Shown here: piece by piece, positions 53,791 to 63,900 of the stretch | Numbering within the stretch: the stretch's first letter is position 1 | Layout of the letters: every line of letters starts with the position of its first letter | NCBI GenBank assembly: GCA_964460655.1 | Contig: CAYWSH010000001.1 | Span: forward strand, 62,001 to 126,000 | Direction of reading: 5' to 3' | Source: CAVUAF01 sp964460655 | GTDB lineage: Bacteria; Acidobacteriota; Terriglobia; Terriglobales; Acidobacteriaceae | DNA: 64,000 nt | Made by a program: the position numbers and the translations under genes | Notes under the pieces: model-generated | What the model was told of the DNA's origin: nothing | Databases searched by the model: none | Seen by the model: the letters and a program-made list of their open reading frames with translations, nothing else

Positions 53791-55182
53791 TCACGGATTG
53801 ACCCGCACGGTCGCCGTCCACACCTGCTGAACACCCGTGCGGTTGTCGATCCACGCGGCGTGAAACACGCCTTGGCTGTCGGCCGTGATGCCGGCCGTGT
53901 CGCCACCCGTCAGACTGAAACCAGCGGCCGGTTTTTCGGGAGCGACGTTAGGCTCGGTGGAGACGCGCACACTCGGCAGCCATGTCTCGCCGCCATCGCG
54001 TGACGCAGTGAAACGCACGTAGTAACCCTTGTTGTCCGGATTCTCGCGCCGGTCGTACCACTGGGCGCCGACGATGCCGTCTTTGTTTACGGCGACCTGT
54101 GGCATGAAATCGTCGCCGCTCGCCGCGTCGACGCCATCGATCGCCTTCGGTGTGCTCCAGTGCAGGCCGCGGTCGCTGGACTGCGTGAACAGGATGCGCG
54201 CGTGCCCCGTCGCCGTATCGGCCCACACTACATACATACGGTCCTTGAAGTGAGTACCGGTGTCGACGGCCATGTCGCCGGTAACGCCGCGGCTGTTTGC
54301 GAGGTTATAGGTGGAGTGCGTGTCGACGATCTTAGTCGCCGGATCGAGCGTCATTCCGCCATCGGTCGAAAGCATGAGTTCGAGCCAGGCGCTCTCTTCG
54401 CGCGGCTTCCCTGTCGGACCCTTGGCATCGGCGCTGCGCTGAGCATGATTCACCAGCAGCGCGACCGTGCCATCCGCCAACACCTGCGTCGCGCTCACGC
54501 CCGGACTCGCCAGCCGACCCCCGCCCTGGTTCATCAGCGCGCGATCGTAGACATATTTCAGGTTGTCGCCGCGGTTCGTCAGCGTGATGAGCCGCACCGT
54601 GTTCCGGAAATCATCCATCGTGTGCGGATGCGTGGTGTCGCCCGGTCGATGGGCCGACTCTTCGCCGTGAATGTGCTCGTTGAAACCGATATAGATGTTG
54701 CCGCGATTCTTGCCCTGCGTGTGATCAACGGCCATGAACGGACGGTCGTTGGCGAGCATGCGGTTCACCGCCGGGTCCCAAGTCTTGCCGCCATCGCGCG
54801 AGCGGTAGAGAAACAGCGCGTCGGAATCTGACGTCCCGTGCCGCGGGTAAATGGTTTCCGTCTTCGCGATGAAGTACACCGTGCCGTCCGTGCCGTACAC
54901 CGCCGTCGGATCGTCGGCAAAGTGTTCCGGCGCGACCGCGCCCGCTGACCACGTGCGGCCTCCGTCGAAAGAAACATACGAGGCGGTGTTGATGGCATCT
55001 TCCGGCGCGGCAAACATCGCGCAGGCAATGAGACGGTCGGCGTGGTTGGGATCGGCGGCGATGACGACCTCGCGATGATAGGCATCGGGCCGCGCCTTGC
55101 TGACCTGTACGTTCGGTCCGACGGTGATCTGGGCGACCGCAAATGAGCCAACAAACATGAGTAGCAGCGAACGCAATCTCAT
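53791..55182 (-). CDS. Exported BNR/sialidase-fold protein
   Basis: 463 residues from the ATG at 55182, just inside the upstream stop (ATGA), with signal peptide SLLLMFVGSFAVAQ. Asp-box repeats SFDGGRTW, SRDGGKTW, SSDRGLHW and SRDGGETW indicate a six-bladed sialidase-type propeller. The sialidase nucleophile Tyr and Arg triad cannot be assigned, so it may be a binding protein or an enzyme with another glycan substrate. Coupled to the upstream GH43-like gene. Confidence 0.8.
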   Translation of the reverse strand: MRLRSLLLMFVGSFAVAQITVGPNVQVSKARPDAYHREVVIAADPNHADRLIACAMFAAPEDAINTASYVSFDGGRTWSAGAVAPEHFADDPTAVYGTDGTVYFIAKTETIYPRHGTSDSDALFLYRSRDGGKTWDPAVNRMLANDRPFMAVDHTQGKNRGNIYIGFNEHIHGEESAHRPGDTTHPHTMDDFRNTVRLITLTNRGDNLKYVYDRALMNQGGGRLASPGVSATQVLADGTVALLVNHAQRSADAKGPTGKPREESAWLELMLSTDGGMTLDPATKIVDTHSTYNLANSRGVTGDMAVDTGTHFKDRMYVVWADTATGHARILFTQSSDRGLHWSTPKAIDGVDAASGDDFMPQVAVNKDGIVGAQWYDRRENPDNKGYYVRFTASRDGGETWLPSVRVSTEPNVAPEKPAAGFSLTGGDTAGITADSQGVFHAAWIDNRTGVQQVWTATVRVNP

Positions 55183-56120
55183 TTGATCTCCGCCAAACCG
55201 ATGCCGCGCTCGCCCGCGACGGTGTACAGCAGGTATACGTGGCCGTTCTCCTCGAAGATCGCCGGATCGCGCAGTTGCCGCACGGGCGTTGGCGCCAGGC
55301 CGATCTTTGACTCGGCGAGCGGCAGGTTGCCGCCTTCGTATCCGCGCTCCGGCTCGAGCACTGTCTGCGGCTCCGACGGCGTCCATTTTCTCCAGTCAGA
55401 TGTCAGCTTGATTTCTGATAGCAAGATCCTCTCGGGCTCATCACTGATGCGCGAGAAGTACAGGCGCAGTGTGTCTCCCCGCAGCAGCGGAGCGTTGTGC
55501 CGCATCCCGCGTTTCTCGTTGGGGAACAATTGCGGGCCCGCCTCGAACGGGCTCATACCGTCGCGCGAGCGGAACAAATGCCCGCCCCACGCGATCGCGT
55601 AATACTGGCCGCGCCACTGAAACACCCGGAAGTAAGGCCCACCCAGTACCTTCTCTTGCGGCGTGAAATCGACTCCGTCGCGCGACGTCGCGACCAGTGA
55701 ATTCTGGATCGTGATATCGACGCCCTTCCCTTCTCCGGTGTTCAGCGGTTGGTTGGGCTGGCGCGTCGGGCAATGGAAGTACATCCGTATCTGCTTCGCG
55801 GCCTCATCCACATGGACATCGGGCGACGCGATGTGGTCGAAACACGTCTTCACGTTCTCCAAGCGCAGCGTGCCCGGCTCGTGGATCTTCCACGGACCGG
55901 TCAAACGATCAGCGTAAGCCAGCCGGATGTACTTGCCCTCATGATGAGCAAAGTAGAGGTAGTACCTGCCGAGCGGATGCTGCACCCACGCCGGCACGCG
56001 GATGAGTGACGGGCCGTTGATGTTGTCGCCGATCGTAGGGCTGCTCGCGGGCGTGATGATCGGCTGGTCGCCGACACGGACTGCCTGCGTCATCATCCAT
56101 AGCAGCAGGAATGGAAGCAC
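55179..56120 (-). CDS. Exported GH43-like five-bladed propeller protein
   Basis: 313 residues with a short hydrophobic leader (LPFLLLWMMTQA). The order of blocks SLIRVPAWVQHPLGRYYLYFAHHEGKY (Pro/Asp-rich first blade), LAYADRLTGPW, DHIASPDVHVDE and HVYLLYTVAGERGIGLAEI is like GH43/GH117-type five-bladed propellers, in which three acidic residues sit in the central cavity. Exact family and activity are uncertain; an arabinan or xylan side-chain hydrolase would fit the neighbourhood. It is divergent from the third TonB receptor. Confidence 0.65.
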   Translation of the reverse strand: MLPFLLLWMMTQAVRVGDQPIITPASSPTIGDNINGPSLIRVPAWVQHPLGRYYLYFAHHEGKYIRLAYADRLTGPWKIHEPGTLRLENVKTCFDHIASPDVHVDEAAKQIRMYFHCPTRQPNQPLNTGEGKGVDITIQNSLVATSRDGVDFTPQEKVLGGPYFRVFQWRGQYYAIAWGGHLFRSRDGMSPFEAGPQLFPNEKRGMRHNAPLLRGDTLRLYFSRISDEPERILLSEIKLTSDWRKWTPSEPQTVLEPERGYEGGNLPLAESKIGLAPTPVRQLRDPAIFEENGHVYLLYTVAGERGIGLAEIK

Positions 56121-56161
56121 GGCGCCAATCTAACATCCGGCGACGCACGATCTGCCATCGG

Positions 56162-56188
56162 TAAATCCGATAAAACGTAGTGGATTTA
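56162..56188. promoter_or_regulatory. Inverted repeat upstream of third TonB receptor
   Basis: TAAATCC (56162-56168) and GGATTTA (56182-56188) are perfect seven-base inverted copies with a 13-base spacer, just upstream of the candidate -35. An AT-rich ten-base palindrome (ATTTATAAAT, 56184-56193) overlaps its right arm. Likely operator for the divergent pair. Confidence 0.4.
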
Positions 56189-56192
56189 TAAA

Positions 56193-56222
56193 TTGGACGC
56201 ACATTAACGTGAGGTCAATAAT
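56193..56222 (+). promoter_or_regulatory. Candidate promoter for third TonB receptor
   Basis: TTGGAC (56193-56198) and AATAAT (56217-56222) are 18 bases apart; the -10 matches at five of six, the -35 at only three. Transcription would begin near 56229, about 29 bases before the ATG at 56258, which is preceded by GCGGAGG. Confidence 0.35.
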
Positions 56223-56257
56223 CCGAGCCGTCTCTCAGTTTTTCGCGGAGGCATTGC

Positions 56258-59200
56258 ATGCGCCGATTCGCGTCCTCTTTGTTCGTCTGCATTCTCCTTT
56301 CCGTCACAGTCTTCGGTCAGAGTGACAGCGCCACGCTTTCCGGGCGTGTCACCGATCCTTCCGGCGCCGTCGTTGCCAGCGCCGATGTGACCATCACCAG
56401 CTTGGACACCGGCATAGCGAACAGCGTCAAGACCAACGACGCCGGCGTGTACGTCTTCCCCAACCTACGTCCCGGCAGCTACCGGCTTGCCGTGCGCGCG
56501 TCAGGCTTCCGCCAGACGGTGCATGAGGGCCTCGTCCTGCACACCCAGGACCGCCTCAAGGAAGACTTCTCGCTGCAGCTCGGCGCTGCCGAACAGACCG
56601 TCACCGTCACGGGCGAGGCGCCGCTGGTGAACAGCGAGTCCGCGGCCGTCGGCATGGTTGTGGACCGCGACTTCGTCGCCAATATGCCGCTGAACGGCCG
56701 CAGCATCCAGGCACTCATCCAACTGACGCCCAGCGTCGTGGTGACGCCCGTCAGCTCAGGAAGCTCAGGACAATTCAGCATCAATGGCCAACGGCCGGAT
56801 GCGAACTACTTCACAGTGGATGGCGCAAGCGCGAACGTGGGCGTGGCCGGTGGCGGCAGCGTGCTGGCCGCGGCGTCTGGTTCGGGAACGCACTCTACAG
56901 CCTCCGGCGGTTTCAGCAACATGGCTTCGATCGATGCTATCCAGGAGTTCAAGATCCAGACGTCGACCTTCGCGCCGGAGTTTGGGCGCACACCCGGCGG
57001 CCAGATCTCGATCTCGACCAAATCTGGTACGAATGCTTTTCACGGCGACGTCTTCGAATACCTTCGCAACAATATCTTCGATGCGAATGATTGGTTCCTG
57101 AACGGCATTCCGCCGCGCACCGGAGTGCCGCAGCATCCGCCGGAGCGGCAGAACGATTTCGGCGGCGTGCTGGGGGGACCGATCTGGAAGAACAAGGCGT
57201 TCTTTTTCTTCTCGTACGAAGGCCTGCGGCTGACGCAACCGACACCGATCTTGAAATACGTGCCTTCGCTCTGTCAGCGCGGTACCGGGACCTGTCCGAC
57301 CGGTTCCCAGCCGGCGATCGCAGCGGCGCGTCCTTACCTGCTGGCCTATCCCTTGCCGACCGTCGGCGGATGCGGGAGCGCTCTAGCGCCTTCGACCGAT
57401 CCACTCCTCAGTCCCTTCTGCCAGGGCTATCCCGCGACCGTGAACCAGGACAATTACAGTCTGCGCGGCGACTACAACATCAGCCGCAAGATGAATATGT
57501 TCGTGCGCTGGGTCCATGCTCCTTCTACATCGAATGCACGCAGCGCGAATGCGACCTCGCTCTTCACCAACCAGCCCGACTGGGACTCCTACACTGCCGG
57601 CTTCAACTACTCGATCACGCCGACCGTGCTGAACGCGTTCAACTTCAACTACACGTTCGCGAAGGGATATGCGCACAGCACGCTCGACGCCTTCGCCGGG
57701 GCCGTGCCTTTCTCCACGACCGACCCCATCATCTTCCCCAACATCACAACGCCCGATGGGCAGAAGGTGAGCATCAATAACACTCGCGTCTTCATCACCT
57801 ACACGCCGGCAGTGGCGTGGCGCATCGGTGAGGAGACGAAGAACGAAGCCCATCAGTGGGGCTACATCGACACCTTGAGCTGGACCAAAGGCGCGCACCA
57901 AATGAAGTTCGGCGTCGACTTCCGGCGTCTCACGCCCATCCAGGCACGTCCTCCCTATCAGCAGAGCTTCACCTTCCAGACGACCGCGCAGATGAACGCC
58001 GGCACGCCGCAAGCGGTGTTGAGCCTGTTCAACCCGCTCACCGGCACGCTGTATTACCAAACCAGCGTCTTCGCGCAGGACACCTGGAAGATCACGCCGA
58101 GCCTTACCTTCACTTACGGTCTGCGCTGGGAGTACAACCCGCCACCCGGCACCATCAACAACGTTCCCTTCCTCGGCTTCACGCAATTCGATCGCAATAA
58201 CCTCGCTGCTACGCAAGTGGCGCCCATCGGCACACCGATCTATGAGTCACAGAAGAACGCCTTTGCTCCCCGCCTGGGCATCGCGTATCAGCTGTCGCGC
58301 GACCCGAAGTGGGGCCGCGTGGTCCGCGCTGGATGGGGTTTGTTCTTCGACACCACCGGCGACTATGCGTCGATGAGCACGGTGAACGGCTCGAACTTTA
58401 CCTTTGGGCAGACCGGCGCAAGTTCGACCACGATCTGCGGAAGAGCGGTATTTCCACCGACGCCCTGCATGCAGGACCCGCGCAACGTGAATCCGAATCC
58501 CAACCAGGCTCCCTGGCCCAACACCACGAGCCAGGATCCGCACGTCCGGCTTCCTTACACGTATGAAATGAACGTTGCGCTGGAGCAGTCGTTGGGCTCG
58601 ATGCAGAGCATCACGCTGACTTATGCCGGCGCGGTGGCCCGAAACCTGTTCCTCCTGGAAACGTTCTCCTCGCCCAACGCGAACCTGCCGAGCGGCTTCC
58701 AGGTCATCACCAACAGCGGATCGGCCGATTACCACTCGCTGCAGGCATTGTTCAACCGGCGGTTATCGCACGGTCTGCAGACCATGGCCTCCTACAACTA
58801 CGCGCATTCGATCGATACCGGTTCCGTGCAATCGGCTTCGATCCCGAACCTGGCCGTGCAGCCCATCTCGCGCGAGCGCGCCAGCTCGGACTACGACATC
58901 CGCCACTCTTTCCAGGCTGCGCTCACCTACAACATTCCCGCGCCAGTGCAGAACCCAGTCCTGAAGGCCGTGCTCGCGGGCTGGGGCTCGGACTTCATGT
59001 TCCGCGGCCGCAGCGCTCCGCCGATCAACATTGTGACCAACGTGAACTGGTCGCAGTTCGCGCCCAACAACAACATCGCGGAGCGGCCGAACATCGTCGC
59101 CGGACAACCGTTCATCCTGTATGGAGCGAGTTGCTCGCAGCTCTACCGGGTTGCGTCCTGCCCCGGCGGCTGGGGATTGAACAAGGCCGCATTCACGAAT

Positions 59201-59524
59201 CCGACTGCGGGGACGCAGGGCAACCTGGCGCGTAATCACTTGCGTGGCTTCGGCTTCAATGAGCTCGACGCGACCTTCCGGCGTCAGTTCACTGTGACGG
59301 AGCGCGTGAACCTGCAATTCCGTACCGATATATTCAACGTCTTGAACACCCCGGCGTTCGGTTTTGCCGCCAACAACCTGAACACGTCGAATGGTGCATT
59401 CGGTACTTCTGCCGCAATGCTGGCGAACAGCCTGTTCGTCTCGGGAGGACTCGCTGGCTTCAACCCGTTGTTCCAGATCGGCGCGCCGCGCTCCATGCAA
59501 CTGTCGCTGAAGCTGGTGTTCTGA
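56258..59524 (+). CDS. TonB-dependent receptor, Oar-like, with carboxypeptidase-regulatory-like domain
   Basis: 1088-residue outer-membrane receptor with GGAGG before its ATG and a signal peptide FVCILLSVTVFGQ. Regulatory-like domain about 25-105 (ATLSGRVTDPSGAVVASADV to LAVRASGF), plug about 115-260 with MPLNGRSIQALIQLTPSV, barrel to the terminal SLKLVF. A terminator follows at once, so it is probably monocistronic. Divergent from the GH43-like gene; ligand unknown. It is shorter than the other two receptors here and differs in its plug, so the three probably serve different ligands. Confidence 0.92.
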   Translation: MRRFASSLFVCILLSVTVFGQSDSATLSGRVTDPSGAVVASADVTITSLDTGIANSVKTNDAGVYVFPNLRPGSYRLAVRASGFRQTVHEGLVLHTQDRLKEDFSLQLGAAEQTVTVTGEAPLVNSESAAVGMVVDRDFVANMPLNGRSIQALIQLTPSVVVTPVSSGSSGQFSINGQRPDANYFTVDGASANVGVAGGGSVLAAASGSGTHSTASGGFSNMASIDAIQEFKIQTSTFAPEFGRTPGGQISISTKSGTNAFHGDVFEYLRNNIFDANDWFLNGIPPRTGVPQHPPERQNDFGGVLGGPIWKNKAFFFFSYEGLRLTQPTPILKYVPSLCQRGTGTCPTGSQPAIAAARPYLLAYPLPTVGGCGSALAPSTDPLLSPFCQGYPATVNQDNYSLRGDYNISRKMNMFVRWVHAPSTSNARSANATSLFTNQPDWDSYTAGFNYSITPTVLNAFNFNYTFAKGYAHSTLDAFAGAVPFSTTDPIIFPNITTPDGQKVSINNTRVFITYTPAVAWRIGEETKNEAHQWGYIDTLSWTKGAHQMKFGVDFRRLTPIQARPPYQQSFTFQTTAQMNAGTPQAVLSLFNPLTGTLYYQTSVFAQDTWKITPSLTFTYGLRWEYNPPPGTINNVPFLGFTQFDRNNLAATQVAPIGTPIYESQKNAFAPRLGIAYQLSRDPKWGRVVRAGWGLFFDTTGDYASMSTVNGSNFTFGQTGASSTTICGRAVFPPTPCMQDPRNVNPNPNQAPWPNTTSQDPHVRLPYTYEMNVALEQSLGSMQSITLTYAGAVARNLFLLETFSSPNANLPSGFQVITNSGSADYHSLQALFNRRLSHGLQTMASYNYAHSIDTGSVQSASIPNLAVQPISRERASSDYDIRHSFQAALTYNIPAPVQNPVLKAVLAGWGSDFMFRGRSAPPINIVTNVNWSQFAPNNNIAERPNIVAGQPFILYGASCSQLYRVASCPGGWGLNKAAFTNPTAGTQGNLARNHLRGFGFNELDATFRRQFTVTERVNLQFRTDIFNVLNTPAFGFAANNLNTSNGAFGTSAAMLANSLFVSGGLAGFNPLFQIGAPRSMQLSLKLVF

Positions 59525-59537
59525 GCTCGGTTCTGTC

Positions 59538-59575
59538 GCGGCCTCGCCGGATAGGCGGGGCCGCTATTTCTTGTT
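59538..59575 (+). terminator. Rho-independent terminator after third TonB receptor
   Basis: Arms GCGGCCTCGCC (59538-59548) and GGCGGGGCCGC (59554-59564) pair over 11 bases with one wobble around a five-base loop, followed by TATTTCTTGTT. It begins 13 bases after the receptor stop codon and ends 30 bases before the next gene. Confidence 0.8.
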
Positions 59576-59605
59576 AGTCTCCCAGCGTTCGGATAGGACC
59601 AGACT

Positions 59606-60808
59606 TTGGCTTCGAAGAAGAAAACACCCGCTCCCGTCGGGCTGGGCACGCGCTCCGTTTGGGCCGGCGAGGAGAACAACGGCTGGCAAGGCTCCACGCA
59701 ACTGCCGGTCGCGCACAGCGTCTCGTTCGGTTACGAAACGGTCGAAGAATGGCTGGCGGTCGCTCGCGGCACGAAGCATGGCCACATCTATGGCCGAAAT
59801 ACGAACCCGACCGTCGCCGCGTTCGAAGAAAAAGTGCGCGACCTCGAAGGCGCCGAAGCCGCGACGAGTTTTTCCAGCGGAATGGCCGCCATCAGCAACG
59901 CGCTGTTCACGCTGCTGTCGCCCGGCGACCGCGTGGTCTCGGTGAAAGACACCTACGGCGGCACCAATAAGGTCTTTGTCGAATTCCTGCCACGCTTTCA
60001 CGTGAACGTGGCGTTGTGCGATACGACGGACCACAAAGCGATCGAGGCCGCCATCGCGCACGGTTGTAAGCTCGTTTACCTTGAGAGCCCGACGAATCCC
60101 ACCAACAAGATCGTTGATCTCGCCCGGCTCAGCGCCGCCGCTCACCGACAAAACGCATTGGTCATCGTCGACAACACCTTCGCTACGCCGATCAATCAAC
60201 AACCGCTGCGACTCGGCGCCGACCTCGTCATCCACAGCGCAACAAAGTTCCTCGGTGGCCATGCGGACGCACTGGGCGGCGTCGCGTGCGGTCGCAAGGA
60301 GCTCATCGCTGCCATCTACCACTTCCGCGAGATCACCGGCGCCTGTCTCGACCCGATGGCTGCGTACCTGCTTCTGCGTGGCATGAAGACGTTGCACCTG
60401 CGCATCCGCCAGCAGAACCAGAGCGCGCTGGAGATCGCGCGTTTCCTCGAATCGCATCCGCGGGTAGAGCAGGTCTTCTATCCGGGATTGAAGTCCCACG
60501 AGAATCATGCGATAGCGCGCAAGCAGATGAGTGGTTTCGGCGGGGTCGTGAGCTTTGCGCCGCACGGTGGTTTCGCTGCCGTGAAGAAGCTGCTGCCGCG
60601 CCTGCAATACGCTCACTTGGCAGCGAATCTCGGCGCCGTCGAGACCGTGGCCGGCCCGCCCGCGACCACGAGCCATGTTGAGTCCTCTCCGGCCGAACGC
60701 AAGGCTGCCGGCATTCCCGAAGCCTTGATCCGCTATTCGGTCGGCATTGAGGACACCGCCGATCTGATCGCCGATCTGCAGCAGGCCCTGGAAGGCGCGT
60801 CCAAATAG
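59606..60808 (+). CDS. PLP-dependent trans-sulfuration enzyme (cystathionine gamma-synthase/lyase family)
   Basis: 400 residues from a TTG start with AGGA seven bases upstream. Cytoplasmic Cys/Met-metabolism PLP enzyme: YGRNTNPTVAAFE, the phosphate-contacting SSGMAAI, ESPTNPTNKIVD, and the PLP Lys214 in HSATKFLGGHAD. Members make cystathionine or homocysteine from O-acyl-homoserine, or degrade cystathionine or methionine; the sequence features seen here do not separate these. It stands alone between a terminator and the tricorn gene. No SAM riboswitch is visible in the 81 bases upstream. Confidence 0.9.
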   Translation: MASKKKTPAPVGLGTRSVWAGEENNGWQGSTQLPVAHSVSFGYETVEEWLAVARGTKHGHIYGRNTNPTVAAFEEKVRDLEGAEAATSFSSGMAAISNALFTLLSPGDRVVSVKDTYGGTNKVFVEFLPRFHVNVALCDTTDHKAIEAAIAHGCKLVYLESPTNPTNKIVDLARLSAAAHRQNALVIVDNTFATPINQQPLRLGADLVIHSATKFLGGHADALGGVACGRKELIAAIYHFREITGACLDPMAAYLLLRGMKTLHLRIRQQNQSALEIARFLESHPRVEQVFYPGLKSHENHAIARKQMSGFGGVVSFAPHGGFAAVKKLLPRLQYAHLAANLGAVETVAGPPATTSHVESSPAERKAAGIPEALIRYSVGIEDTADLIADLQQALEGASK

Positions 60809-60914
60809 CTGCCACTGAGTTGAGAACAATCAACTTCTACGGGAAATGCCCCATTGGGAAGTGTCCATTTTGTCGTAGGGTCGGCATGACGATGAGTCGA
60901 TCCGAGGAGCGATC

Positions 60915-63900
60915 ATGAAGCGAGTGTTTGGCTGGTGGATCCTGGTCTTAGTCGGTGTTTTTGGGCAGGCGCAGACGCCCGGTGGCCCCTTGCTGCTGCG
61001 GGCGCCCACCGTGAACCACACTCACATCGCGTTCACTTATGCCAACGACATCTGGATCGTGGACCGCAAGGGCGGCGAAGCGCGCCGCCTGACCGCCGGG
61101 GACACCTTCTACATCAACCCGCACTTCTCGCCCGACGGCAGCCTGCTCGCTTTCACCGCCGAGATCAACGGCAATGCCGATGTGTATGTGATGGCGGCGA
61201 CCGGCGGCCCGCTGCGCCGCCTGACTTACCATCCGCAGCGCGACACCGTGATGGGCTGGAGCGCCGATGGCAAGCAGGTCCTGTTTGAAAGCCTCCGCAA
61301 CAGTTGGGCCGCATTTAATCGCCTTTACACCGTCACGCTCGGTTCCGGCGGTATCCCCAACGAACTGCCGCTTCCCTTTGCGAGCGACGGCGCGCTTTCA
61401 CCCGACGGGAAACGCGTCGCTTACATCCCGCTCACCTCGTGGCAGCCGGACTGGAAGCGCTATCGCGGCGGCCAAACGCGCCACCTCTGGCTTGCCGACC
61501 TGAAGACGCTCGACATCGAGAGCATCCCGCGCGACAACTCGAACGATTTCAACCCCATGTGGATCGGCAACACGGTCTACTTCCTCTCCGACCGTAATGG
61601 CCCGGTCACTCTCTTTGCTTATGACACGCAGAGCAAGAAGGTGCGCCAGCTCGTCGAGAACCATGGCTACGACCTGAAGTCCGCGGCGGCGACGAACGAC
61701 GCCATCGTCTACGAACAGTTCGGCGAGATCCATTTGTTCGACCTCGCCAGTGGCAAAGAACACCGCGTGGATATCCAGGTCCACGGCGACCTGCCGGCGC
61801 TGCGTCCTCACTTCGAGAAAGTCGATGCCCGCCGCTTGCAGAACTTCGCGCTGTCGCCGACCGGCGTGCGTGCCGCGTTCGAAGCGCACGGCGAGATCAT
61901 CACTGTTCCGGCTGACAAGGGCGATGTGCGCAATCTCACTAACACGACGGGCGTCGCGGAGCGCGATCCAGCCTGGTCGCCCGACGGCAAATGGATCGCG
62001 TATTTCTCCGACGCGACCGGCGATTATGCGCTCGAGATCCGTAATCAGAGTGGCCTCGGAGAGCCGAAACGCATCCCGCTGCCCCCCAGCTACTACTACT
62101 TGCCGAAGTGGTCGCCCGATAGCAAAAAGATCACCTTCACCGACAAGAAATCGATCGTCTGGTATGCCGACGTCGAAAAAGGCACGGTCCGCAAAGTCGA
62201 TCAGAACCCATACCAGGAACGCGACATGCAGCCGTCGTGGTCGCCTGATTCCAAGTGGATCTGCTACGTCAAGCACTTGCGCAACCACCTGCACGCCATC
62301 AACGTGTACTCGCTCGACCAGGACAAGTGGTTCCAGGTCACCGACGGCATGAGCGACGCGCGTTTCCCGGCGTTCGACGCTGGTGGCAAGTATCTGTACT
62401 TCACCGCTAGCACCGATATGGGACTCGTTGTCGGTTTTGGCGACATGAGCGGCGTGGACCGCCCCACGACGCGCAGCGTGTACATCGCCGTATTGGACAA
62501 GTCGTTGCCGTCTCCCCTTCCCTTCGAGAGTGATGAGGAGAAGGTCGCCGACGAAAAGCCGGCGGCACCCGATGCCAAACCGGCCCCTGATGCCGCGCCT
62601 GCTGGCGATTCCATGGCGGAGCGCATGCAAGCTGCGATGGCACGTGCCGCGGCCGCGAAGAAGCCCGTCAGCGTGAAGATCGACCTCGACAACATCGATC
62701 AGCGCATCCTCGCGCTGCCGATCCCCGCGCGCAATTACGGTGGGCTCTGGGCCGGCAAGGAAGGTGTGATCTTCGTCGGCGAACTCCCGCCGCTCCTTAA
62801 CCGGCCGCTCATCGGCTACGGCGGGCCACTCGGTCCGCAGACCATCAGCCGTTACAACCTCACGCGGCGCAAGCTCGACAAGCTGTTCGACAACGTCGCG
62901 CACTTCACCGTTTCCGCGAACGGTGACAAGGTGCTTTATCACCTCGGAGTCAATTGGATCGTCGCGCCGGCGATGGATCCGGCGCGCCCCGGCGAGGGCA
63001 TGCTGAAGATGACGGACATCCAGATCCCAGTCGATCCGCGCGCGGAATGGGCGCAGATGTACCACGAGACGTGGCGCATCGAGCGCGACTTCTTTTACGC
63101 GCCGAATTTCCACGGGCTCGACATCGTCGCTGCGGAAAAGAAATACGCTGCGTTCCTGCCCGGCCTCAGTACGCGCGATGACTTGTACTACCTGCAGCGC
63201 GAGATGCTGAACGAGATGAGCGTCGGTCATATGTACGTCACCGAGCCGCGCGAACCGAACGACGGGCCACGCAACGGACTCCTGGGCGCAGATTACGTGA
63301 TCGAGAACGGGCGCTATCGTTTTGCCCACGTCTACAACGGCGAGAACTGGAATCCGCAGGCACGCGCCCCGCTCACCCAGCCCGGCATCAACGTGACCGC
63401 AGGTGAGTACCTGCTCGCCGTCGATGGCCGCGAACTGCACGCCACCGATAACCTCTTTAGCTTCTTCGAGGGCACCGCCAGCAAGGCCGTCCTGCTTAGG
63501 GTCGGGCCAGATCCGAGCGGGAAAAATTCTCGCGAGGTCACGGTGGTCCCGGCCGGTGCGGAGATCAACCTGCGCAACCTCGCGTGGATCGAGGGTAATC
63601 GCCGCAAGGTGAACGAGCTGAGCGGCGGCAAGCTCGCCTACGTCTACATGCCCAACACTCTGGGCCCCGGCTACACCAGCTTCAACCGTATGTACTTCTC
63701 GCAGATCGACAAGGAAGGCCTGGTCCTCGATGGACGCAACAACGGTGGGGGGCTCCTGTCAGATTATGTGATGGACAACCTGCGCCGCATCAAGACCGAT
63801 TGCATGACGACGCGCGAGGGCGATGACGTCTGCCATCCTGCCGCCGGCATCTTTGGGCCGAAGGTCATGCTCACGAATGAAATGGCCGGCTCCGGCGGCG

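Noticed and set aside
60818..60835. AGTTGA/TCAACT inverted repeat after the trans-sulfuration gene
   Set aside because: Six AT-rich pairs and no U-run; too weak to call a terminator or operator.
61398..63440. 680-codon open frame on the minus strand opposite the tricorn protease
   Set aside because: Antisense shadow; low-complexity Asp/Arg/Val composition and no domain, while the plus strand has clear tricorn motifs.
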